Below are positions 54,789-64,000 of a stretch of DNA of 64,000 nucleotides, piece by piece. Under the pieces are notes generated by a model that saw nothing but the letters and a program-made list of their open reading frames with translations, did not search any database and was not told the origin of the DNA. The position numbers were made by a program, and so were the translations under genes. Source of the stretch: Dryomyza anilis (lineage: Eukaryota > Arthropoda > Insecta > Diptera > Dryomyzidae); NCBI GenBank assembly GCA_951804985.1, contig OX638133.1:76018367-76082366 (forward strand), read 5' to 3'. The stretch's first letter is position 1. Every line of letters begins with the position of its first letter.

Positions 54789-55535
54789 AAAACGAGTTGG
54801 GTAAGTTAGGTCACATGGGTAAGTTCGGTCACATGGGGCGGATTTTTATAGTCGGTCGGGTCCGACTATGGAATACCCTACACCTTTGGTGGGGATATTA
54901 ACCTTCAGACTATTATTCATATATCAGAAATTTACGTTTTATATCCACATAAATTAAAAAAAATATATAAAGTATAAAAAACTAAAAAAATAAATTTGAA
55001 AAATGTAATTGGGCGGACCACGCCTATATTTAAAATTTTGAAAGTCTAATATTTCATAGATTTGATTTTATAAATTTACGGATCAAATTTCCACCCGGGA
55101 AATAATGAAAAAAAAGTGGGCGGATCAAGCCCATTTTTGGACCACATATTTTTAGGTGAATTCTAACAATAAGTTTTAAATTTTATAACTATACCTTGAA
55201 TACTTTTCGAGTTATTAGTTCCGAAAGAGTTATATAAAAGTGACTTGTATGGGAGGTGGGCGTGTCCGTTGACCGATTTGGCTCATTTTCAAACTCAGTT
55301 CCAACTTTTGGCTAAAATATATTGAGTATTTCTCAAGTTATTCTGTATTCGGACAGCAAGACATCAAGACAGCAAGACGGACAGACAGACAGACGGACAT
55401 GGCTAAACGGACTCGGGTAGTGATGCTGATCAAGAATATATATACTTTTCCATACCGGACACGCCTCCTAAGGGGCGTTACAATATATGCACAAAGATAA
55501 TATACCCTGTACCTCATAGGTGTAGGGTATAAAAA
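54789..55535 (-). mobile_element. Helentron-like element, copy A5
   Basis: Minus copy with both ends: ACGAGTTGGGTAAGTTAGGT, hairpin TAGTCGGTCGGGTCCGACTA (54850), GGGCGGACCACGCC, a short CAGA tract and TAGGTGTAGGGTATAAA. A deletion of about 30 bp before ATTCTGTATTCGG distinguishes it from A3. Confidence 0.88.
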
Positions 55536-55799
55536 TGCTATCTCTACTTAGTATTTTACTAATTTCAAAATTTTCCGTGTAAAAAGATGCTAAGTGCACT
55601 TAGTCCATTATGGATTGGAAGTTTTTAAAATAGTTTAATGTGTGCTAAGTATATTTATGATAATAACTTTGGATGGGATGGACCGATCGGTACTAAAATT
55701 TGACATACAATAAATTCAAATAGGGAGAATCCAAAAATGGAATAATATTAAAAAAATGCTAAATTGAGTTAGCATGTTATGGAATGCGAGGGTCGATAT

Positions 55800-58026
55800 T
55801 ATTATATTTAAAATTTTTGTTGTTTTTTGTGGAATCGTTATTAATAATTATGTTATTGTTTTCTTGTTATCATTTATGTTTGAGAGCAATCTTATTAGAC
55901 ATATATAGTAATATATAACTATTACTATAAATATTGTATTTGCTGCAATCATGTATCTAATGTAATATATCTTTTCTCACATATAAGATGAATCTTGATT
56001 TATATTTACAACTATTTTAATATAGTTGGTATAAACATAACTCATCATTTCGAGCATGCAACATGCATTTATAATTTTAATAGTATAATTGTACGTTTGA
56101 GTGCAATCATATTATAAACACAAAATAATGAAGTTAAATATAAAATTATATTTCAGATTATGCTCTGTTATATAATACATATTTTCTTACTAATGTTATG
56201 TTAAGTCTTGATTAATATTGAAAGCTAATATATTAAATTTTCTGTAAACATTACTTATCATAGCGAGTACGCAAAATATATTGGCAATTTAAAAATATTT
56301 AAAAAATATATTTTAAAAATTCCATAAAATTTTCGTTTTCGCTTTCTTAATAACCTTGCATTTTTAGAACTTCTAAATAATTTAACGTCAAACTTAATAC
56401 TGATGGTTTTGTAGTACAATATTTTTTTTTTTAATTATGACAGGTCAGTATCGCAATATCTTACATTTTTTTACAATTCATGAAGATGTTAATGACAAAA
56501 TATTTAGTATCCTTAATAATTTATGCTTTTTTGTACAATTATTCCTTCCTTGTATAAATACTTTTTTTACTATTAAATTAAATTTCCTTTAAAATATCAA
56601 ACTTTAAGTATAAAATAAATGTTTCTCTATTTCGAAACAAACGACTACTAGAAAAAGGTCACGTAATTTTAAACAAACATTCCACGTTTTAGAATTCACA
56701 TAACATGAAATCGTTGCGAACTACAGAAAATGGTTATTATTAAAATTTACTGAAATATTTTTGGGTGCGTAACTTGTCAATGATATCCTTTCAAATCATT
56801 GCATAAATCAATCTCAATATTCCAACGAGCTGCTTGCTGTCAAAGAGCAACAACAAATTATTTTACAAATCACTGAATATCTTCAGACTAACACTATAAA
56901 GCGATTGTCTAGCTATTTGATATGCTTCATTGCATTATTTAATAATAGAGAGGTAAGGGTTGATTTCATAAAATACTTTCCTGCTGCAATATCGACAAAT
57001 ATATGTGATTTCGTTAGTTAAATGTTGTCATTTTCTTTTTATATTATTAAATTACAAAAAGCTTTAGTTTTTCATGAGTTTATTTTTAGTATACTCTTTA
57101 TAAATATTTTTATATTATCCTTTGTATAAATAATAAAATAAAACATGTTTGCAAATGTTACTTTGAAATATAAATTTATTTATATTATAGACATTTGTAA
57201 TCATTGTAAAATTTAAGTTTTATATTTATAGATTTGGTATTTGAATTAATATTTGTCTCTAAAAATGTCTGATGTTATCTACAAATAATATTTATGATAA
57301 CCACAACATTATATAGATTGCTTTGCTGCAAACCTAGATTATCCAACACCATATCCGCAATTGCCAAAGAATAATTTTCAAAATTTGCATAAACAAAATG
57401 TTAAGTTCATCTATTTTACGAGTATTTGGGGATTTAATTCCTCTGTGCAATTGCCTACTATATGCTAATGAATATTTGTATAATTTCGGAGAATGTAAAA
57501 TTACAATGTTTATTGAATTTGTAATATTGAGTAATTTTTATTTAAACTTCGTAGACATTTTAAATTTAAAACTGTGCATTAGTCTGAATTTGAATGAACC
57601 TATTTCTCTTTTTTTTTCGCGTCGACTTTCTAAAAATATCACCTCTAAATAAATACTACTATTAATTTAATTGTTGAAATTTTTATAATTTTATTCTAAC
57701 GAGTTGGTAATTAGATTTTTGTATTATTGCACATTCAATTATCTATAAAATGATATGTACCCCTTATCTTCTACAGACAATTATATTACACATAGAGATA
57801 ATCGTGATTGTTTGTAAGTATCAGGTTAGTATTTAGTTTATATGATTGTAACAAACGTTTAGTCTAGTTGCAGCAATTGTGTCGAATGGGAAATATGTTT
57901 GATTTGTAACTGATCAAAATAAATTTTGATAATTGGGGAAAATTTGGTATCTTAAATATAATTTAACGCCCGTCACAGCATTTAACTTCAAATTTGTAGA
58001 AAGATATAGGACCTATTGCAAATTTT
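55800..58026. other. AT-rich stretch
   Basis: No supported gene. A plus frame of 84 codons at 57398-57652 starts with ATG in an acceptable context (AACAAAATG) and encodes a hydrophobic, Asn/Leu-rich sequence of no recognised family; I treat it as chance. Confidence 0.4.
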
Positions 58027-58848
58027 TATACCCTACACCTATGAGGTACAGGGTATATTAACTTTGTGCATATATTGTAACGCCCCTTAGGAGGCGTGTC
58101 CGGTATGGAAAAGTATATATATTCTTGATCAGCATCACTACCCGAGTCCGTTTAGCCATGTCCGTCTGTCTGTCTGTCTGTCCGTCTTGCTGTCTTGCTG
58201 TCTTGCTGTCCGAATACAGAATAACTTGAGAAATACTGATCAGAATGCGATGAAATTTCGTCTCAATATATTTTAGCCAAAAGTAGGAACTGAGTTTGAA
58301 AATGAGCAAAATCGGTCAACGGACACGCCCACCTCCCATACAAGTCACTTTTATATAACTCTTTCGAAACTAATATTTCGAAAAGTATTCAAGGTATAGT
58401 TATAAAATTTAAAAGGTATTGTTATAATTTACCTAAAAATATGTGGTTCAAAAATGGGCGTGATCCGCCCACTTTTTTTTTTCATTATATCCCGGGTTTT
58501 CATAGTAAAAATTTGATCCGTAAATTATTAAAATCAAATCTATAAAATATTAGCCTTTCAAAATTTTAAATATAGGCGTGGTCCGCCCAATTATATTTTT
58601 CAATTTTTTTTTTAGTTTTTTATAATTTACATAATTTTTTTTAATTTATGGGGATATAAGACGTAAATTTCTGATATATGAATAATATTCTGAGGTTCAG
58701 CATAATTAAAAATTTAAAATTAAGGTATACAATTAAATATTCCTCATTAATATCTCCACCAAAGGTGTAGGGTATTCCATAGTCGGGCCCGACCGACTAT
58801 AAAAATCCGCCCCATGTGACCCATGTGACCTAACTTTCCCAACTCGTT
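58027..58848 (+). mobile_element. Helentron-like element, copy A6
   Basis: Complete plus copy: TATACCCTACACCTATGAGG, TATATATATTCTTGATCAGC, GTCT tract (58163-58182) plus CTTGCTGTCTTGCTGTCTTG, GGGCGTGATCCGCCCA, GGTGTAGGGTATTCC and the hairpin TAGTCGGGCCCGACCGACTA (58780-58799). CCATGTGACC is duplicated at the right end. Confidence 0.9.
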
Positions 58849-59513
58849 TTTTTATGCATTTGTAAAGGACCATATATATATGCATCTTAAAAATATATCT
58901 ATAGTTTTTTATTTATCAAATGAGAAAGTTTTTAATCGTACGAATGTAACACCCGTCACAATGGAATGCCCCCTAATTTTTTATTCAAAAATTTTGATTA
59001 ATGAATAAATTTGATTTGTATGGGAAATATTTCAAATTTATTTAATTTTTTTTGCAAATTTAGTTATTAAAATTTTTATTTAGAATACAATTTTATTCAC
59101 AAATTTAATTTATATTTCGAATAATGAATAAATTATTTAAAATTTTTATTGAAAAACGAATGATTAAAATTTTATTTGAATTGTTATTTGAATAAAAAAT
59201 TATTTTATTAGTGGGTTTCTTAGTGAAATTATAACAAAGGAATACCCAAAAAAGGCAAGAAAATTTAGTTGAGAACGATTTAAAAAAAATCATGCTGCTG
59301 ATTGTATTATTGGTCAGCAAAATAAAAAATATGCTAGATTATGTGCTGAGAAAACAATGAGTCTTTCAAAAATATAAACAAAATGTCAGCGTATTTATTA
59401 AACTTACACAAAATGAGAAAATTGGCAAGACATTTATATTCCAAATCTTATTTAAATATGCACTTATTAACACCGTTAATGGAATCTTTTTTAGAGTACA
59501 TATAATATTTGTA
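58849..59513. other. AT-rich stretch
   Basis: Contains TTTTTAATCGTACGAATGTA at about 58930, also present near 26155 (TTTTTAATTGTACGAATGTA), hence an additional old repeat. No gene supported; the minus frame 59105-59320 is AT-driven. Confidence 0.4.
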
Positions 59514-60042
59514 GTATGGGCCATTCCACACCAAATCGACCAACAAAAGTAAAATTTGAGATTTCACCTTTTCGATTTCAATGAAATTTGGGCAACTGAT
59601 AAAGGTTATTGAGACCAGAGATCTGCAGTAAGAGGCTCAAAAGCTGTAAAGTGGTACTCGCTAAAAAATCAACTCCAAGTATGAGTTGCGCTCGAAAATA
59701 GTGAGTTTAAGTGTGAGTTACTTTCAAACAAAGCAATTAGTAGCAAACTTCTGCTTGAAAATCATGAAGCACGCAAGTGTTCTTCTCTGAGAGACTCTGT
59801 ACTCATGCTGCTTGCTTATAAAATCAAAAACAATTGCAATTACAGTGGATTTCTTGACACACTTGAGCTTTTTGAATTATTTGCAATTCGCATGAATCGT
59901 AGCTTTGCATGATATGACGCAGGCGCTGGCACGACGTACGCTGCACGATAGGTACGCGTCGCGTCGTTTCGGCAATCGCTGTTTATGTGTAGTTTTGTGT
60001 TGTAGTGTGGTGTTTATGTAGTGCGTGGGCATATATGACATA

Positions 60043-60481
60043 CACTCTAAGAAAAATTGACTGTAATAAATGTAGGAAACCGGTTTCCTCATATTAATAA
60101 TAATAGTTTGGCGCTACAGTCCTGTACAGAACTTCGGCCGAGCTCTCTCACCATTTTGAGCAGTGCGTGTTATATTTGTACTCAAAGTGGTGGGACCTAC
60201 AGTTTATTGCCGAATCCGAACGGCGGGTGAGAGCTTTTCATAGGCAATGTTTTACTCTCGTAGGTTTGCCATTTACTGACGAGAGGTAGCGCGGTATAGA
60301 GAAATGTTTCTATGAAAAGATGTTGTTAGCCCCAGTCCAGGCTTTAACCGGGGACCGTTCGACTCGCAGTCCAACGCACTAACCACTGAGCTACCGCGGT
60401 TTCCTCATATTAATGTAGTAAATTCCATCGAATGTGTAAAAATAAAATTTTCACATAAAAGTATGTGCAATTTTTTGAGTG
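60043..60481. mobile_element. small MITE (CACTC ends) inside the hAT, split by a SINE
   Basis: CACTCTAAGAAAAATTG at the left is mirrored by CAATTTTTTGAGTG at the right, flanked by TA (60041-60042, 60482-60483). Without the SINE and its duplication it is about 123 bp. Confidence 0.75.
60099..60399 (-). mobile_element. tRNA-derived SINE (family 2), full copy inside the MITE
   Basis: Same structure as 33912-34220: minus-strand head CCGCGGTAGCTCAGTGGTTA, body, and ATT tail. It is flanked by the 15-17-bp duplication GGTTTCCTCATATTAAT (60082-60098, 60398-60414). Box B here is altered (GGTTAAAGCC). Confidence 0.92.
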
Positions 60482-62560
60482 TAAAAAAAACCAATAAACC
60501 CTGTATTTATTCACATAATGAGTGTTAGAAAAGCCACAACAGAACGCGAAGTTTTCTATGGTTAAATATTATTAGAAAACTTTATATCATCTCAACGGGA
60601 CGATTCAGCAAATGTGAAAAAATGTACACAAAATAAAAAAGTTCACAACTGTTTAACGAATGTCCGCAAACATGAATGTACATCTTGGGAGATGTCATTT
60701 CAATTGCACACAAATTAAATTCACGTTCACCAATAATCCGAGCCTTGCATATTTATTTTATTTAAAATATGCAAGTTTTCTCTTCTGTAGAGTCTTCTAA
60801 AATGGTACAGACAAGAGCGTTCGCGTCAGCTAATGATCTTGTTGCACATATATGTGTGTGTGTGTTTGATGTCATTTTACACTTCATTGTGTTCATATAC
60901 AAAACATTGCAGAATCTGTAAATTTGCCATTTTAAAAGTGCGATTCAACTCAAAACAGTTCATTTGTGTAAAATAACATATTTTTCATGAAAAACACTTC
61001 AGATGTTTATTTTTACGGACGTATTAGTGTTTTTATTATTATATTATATATTATTTTATTTTATTATATATTATTATTATTATTGTATTCTTTATATGTG
61101 AACGATTAATATATATTATAATAAGTAGTGTTAATTAAAAAAACCTCAATTAATTAACTGCTTGGAACATTTGCAATCAATTTTTTGTCAACTTGTCATG
61201 GTTTTATTAACGGAATAAAAACTTATAAGATTGGTAACCACCAAAACTAATAAATTTTCACAAAATACAGTATTTTTAGATAATTCTTTGTAAATTTCTT
61301 TTCAACAATCATGATTGATATTTTTGTCACGTTTTGTTTTACTTTGTTACACCGTCTTTCTCTCTTTTCTTCAGTGTTGCATCATTTCTCAAGTAAAAAT
61401 AGGGCAGAAATGTGAATAATTATTTTAGAATATAGTTGAGTTTGAGATTTTAATCACTTTAGACACAAATTTTATATCCCAAAATCTTTTTCGAAATAAT
61501 AACGAATATTAATTTTTTTTTGCAAGTGAAATTTGTATAAATGTTATGAAAAAAATGTATAATTATTTTAAATGGTAACATTTTTATATATTAGTAATTC
61601 AAAAAGCAATATAATGGGCCCGTTAAAACCAATCTGAAATAATTAAACTCTTAAATAGAGATTTAAATTGGCCGGAATTTCTTCAAAATGCAACACTTAA
61701 ATCCCTGCTCTTTTCTGCGTAACAATCTACGCTCACTTCTGATCATAGAAACCCTCACCAAGCACTCGATTGTCCGCTCAGTCAGCCGCGCACATTTCAA
61801 TATTTCAGTATTAGCATAAAAACAAAAATACAAACAAAAGCAAAAAAAAAAACAAAAATGATGCACAAGCCAGGCACGAGTCATGCAACTCCTTCAGTAG
61901 AAACGATTCCAATTTGCAATTATTAGAAGCAGTGAGTGCGAATATGAGTTGTATTTGCTATTTCAAAAGCAAATCAAATAAATGAGAGTGCATTGTTTTT
62001 TTTTTACGAGTGTGAATCAGTTCAAATATCAAAAAAAGTAATACATGAACGAGTAGATTTAGAAGCCAAGACACTTACTGCAGATCTCTGATTGAGACAT
62101 GCATTGACAATTTTTTTCGACCACTACTTCCAGAGATACAGTGGTTCAAACTTACAAAAAATGGGCCAAAAATCACATTTTTATGGTTGTATATATTTCA
62201 ATATCTCTTAAAGTAGAAATGATGGCTCGTTTTAAAGCTAATAGAGCAATTAAGTTCTAACTTCTAAACTTGAACATGTGACCCGTGGTCATTATCCTTG
62301 CATTTCCAAATGGATGTCCTTAAAAAGGACACTTTTTAAAATTCTGAAAAAAAAACACATATTTTGGTTGATTTAATATAATTTAGAGTTTGAACCACTT
62401 TAGAGTTTGAACCACTGTATCTCAGGAAGAAGTGGTCGAATAAAATAAAAAAAAATTGTCAATGCATATCTCGAAACCCTTTATCAGTTGCCCAAATTTC
62501 ATTGAAATCGAAGAAGGTGAGTTCCAACCGCTGGTCGATTTGGTGTGGAATGGCCCGTAT

Positions 62561-64000
62561 ATCATTTATATTTGTGTTATATCATGTGTTTAAATTTTAA
62601 GTGCATATATATGCGCATATTTCTAATCATTATAATTGTTTTTTTATTTGGCCATTTTCCAATCCATTCTCATTTCATCTGTCATTGCTTGGAGTCCTTT
62701 ATTATATTTCTGACCAATCAATTACTCGTTTCTCCAAACAGCCATTCTACCAACATTACTATCATTCATTATTTGGGTTTTATAAAAATATGTGTCTGTA
62801 AAATGAGAGTCTTAGGATTATATTACGACCATTCGTTTGATTGTCACAGTTTAAATATAATTTTACTTTTAATGTAAATGTTATATGCCAAATGTATTTT
62901 GCCACAAACGATCTGTAAACGTTTTTTTTCTTTGTCTGTAACAAAAAGTTATATAGAATTTAGATTTTACAATACTGCTTTTGATTTGAAGTAGTAAAAT
63001 GAAACTACAAATTATGAAATAAAACTACTCAATTATGGTTAAACGTGTGACCATGTTGTTGGTTTGTTGGTCCGTTTGTTGCAAAATGTACAATTGATTA
63101 TCTATAACAAACACATAGAGCCACACTACGATATTGAAAATGTCCAGATAAAGCACAGTTTTAGTTAAACTATTAACTATTGCTGTTGGGATTAAAACAA
63201 ATCTAAAGTTGTTGTAATAAAATATCATGTACAGTTTCAGATACGTAGACAGTATTTGTGAGACCAGCAGTTTTTGGTAAGAACAATACCAACAACAAAA
63301 AAAATATTTTATAATAATCACAGATTTATGAAAAATAAAACAAATACATTTATCAACTTTTAAATGCTTATATTCACATGAAAATTAAAATATAATGTAA
63401 AGTCAATACAAATTCAGTTAGGTTGAAAACATAAATATTTATTCAAGCCAACTATTGAACTTTATAAATTTTATAGTTGGTGAGTTTTACATCTACGACG
63501 AGATTTTCGTACTGATTTCATTATTTCGGCAAAAAATATTACATTCATTTCAACTTTTTCCCATTGACTGCTCAGACATAAGTTAAATTATCATTTTTTA
63601 TAGTATCAACAAAATTGTTCGACAGCCCACTTAAAACAATATCAAAATTTTATGAATAATATAAACACAAAAACAAATAATAGTGGTGTGGGCCATTAAT
63701 CCATTTTCCACATATTTTAAAAGGTGAATGGTAATTTTTCAATGTTGATAAAAGTAAAACCAAAAAAGTATTGTGTTATTTGGATTTAATAATAATAATT
63801 GAATTATTTGTTAATTTTTGCTTCACACAAAATGATCACAAAATATTTATTCTGCGAAATATTTTTTATTGTTTACAACATTTTATTCCTTTTGTTCTGT
63901 CTTTTATTTTATTTCATTATTTTTGTAATGTTTGTTTCCAAATCAATTGCCTGCGAATAATATTTTCTATGTTCAGTCAGAGAGTATAGATTTTTAATAG
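62561..64000. other. AT-rich stretch to window end
   Basis: No supported gene. Frames at 62545-62877 (110 codons, starts inside the foldback end), 63025-63321 and 63771-63989 are hydrophobic and AT-driven, without domains. Confidence 0.45.

Larger units (their letters stand above)
52087..55795. mobile_element. decayed TIR DNA transposon, 3.7 kb, containing two Helentron-like insertions
   Basis: Perfect 27-bp inverted ends starting CGACCCTCGCATTCCATAAC (52087-52113, 55769-55795), flanked by ATAT on both sides (palindromic, so the exact duplication is ambiguous). The subterminal regions carry many TTAGCATG/CATGCTAA words (about 52106, 52278, 52335, 52380; 54487, 55590, 55755, 55770), as expected for transposase-binding sites. 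Interior: a 108-bp direct repeat around Helentron-like copy A4, remnants of a minus-strand gene with an intron, and copy A5. The superfamily is not assigned. Confidence 0.75.
59616..62090. mobile_element. hAT-type non-autonomous transposon
   Basis: Perfect 17-bp inverted ends CAGAGATCTGCAGTAAG (59616-59632; reverse at 62074-62090) with an 8-bp target duplication ATTGAGAC (59608-59615, 62091-62098). CAGAG ends and 8-bp duplications are hallmarks of hAT (compare hobo and Hermes). Subterminal regions carry many short GAGT/ACTC words (TATGAGTTGCGCTCG, GAATATGAGTTG). No transposase ORF; the frames at 59877-60092 and 61663-61884 are short and unrelated. About 2.0 kb without its own insertions. Confidence 0.9.
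59518..62556. mobile_element. long-TIR foldback element split by a hAT insertion
   Basis: The left end GGGCCATTCCACACCAAATC (59518) is mirrored by GATTTGGTGTGGAATGGCCC (62556), flanked by the 4-bp duplication GTAT (59514-59517, 62557-62560). After removing the hAT, the element is about 560 bp and the inverted homology extends about 170 bp inwards (TTTCAATGAAATTTGGGCAA and GATACAGTGGTTCAAAC occur in both arms, the latter at about 62138 and inverted near 62395). No ORF. Confidence 0.85.

Noticed and set aside
61663..61884. 73-codon minus ORF inside the hAT element as transposase
   Set aside because: No hAT motif; too short; F/C-rich start from a poly-A stretch.
62545..62877. 110-codon hydrophobic ORF
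   Set aside because: Begins inside the foldback terminal repeat, no domain, AT-driven residues.

Overview
The window looks like intergenic or intronic DNA from the nuclear genome of a schizophoran fly, most likely a calyptrate (blow fly, house fly or flesh fly type). The evidence is the strong A+T bias, long stretches without genes, GTCT/CAGA-rich Helentron (DINE-1/mini-me) type repeats with the fly-typical 'ATATATATTCTTGATCAGCA' core, a Ty3/gypsy element with a tRNA-Leu primer site, Tc1/mariner and hAT elements, and tRNA-derived SINEs. Nothing points to bacteria, phage or plasmid. I see no complete conserved host gene.

Layout. 1-4.2 kb: Helentron-like copy, a GGAACCGG-type repeat of about 170-bp units, one small hydrophobic ORF (2870-3007) and a 121-bp tandem duplication. 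4.17-9.01 kb: a structurally complete Ty3/gypsy retrotransposon on the minus strand with identical 191-bp LTRs and a GATG target duplication; its single gag-pol frame carries one in-frame TGA and one 1-nt frameshift. 9-16.5 kb: AT-rich DNA with a SINE (11727-11915), a candidate two-exon small gene (12567-13030, minus) and a foldback element. 16.5-17.7 kb: another GGAACCGG array directly followed by a 16-bp palindromic minisatellite. 17.9-25 kb: two CAG/GCT-rich exon-like islands and two MITEs. 25.5-27.5 kb: a gene-fragment-like segment and two Helentron-like copies. 28.6-30.3 kb: an extreme A/C-rich tract followed by a complementary T/G-rich tract. 31-34.2 kb: Helentron-like copy, defective mariner, SINE. 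36.2-44.7 kb: two copies of an element with internal 15-bp minisatellites, an RNase H remnant of a non-LTR retrotransposon, a 520-bp tandem duplication, and the second copy of the gene-fragment segment. 48-58.8 kb: four more Helentron-like copies, an internally deleted mariner, and a decayed 3.7-kb TIR transposon holding two of the Helentron-like copies and remnants of an intron-bearing gene. 59.5-62.6 kb: a four-level nest: foldback element containing a hAT-type element containing a small MITE containing a SINE, each with its own target duplication.

The features do not form one pathway; this is an accumulation of mobile elements. The most informative points are the nest (a relative clock of insertion), tRNA-Leu sequence at both ends of the gypsy internal region, the gene-like segment present twice in inverted orientation at roughly 94 percent identity by eye, the minisatellite-bearing elements, and two unlisted small-gene candidates.
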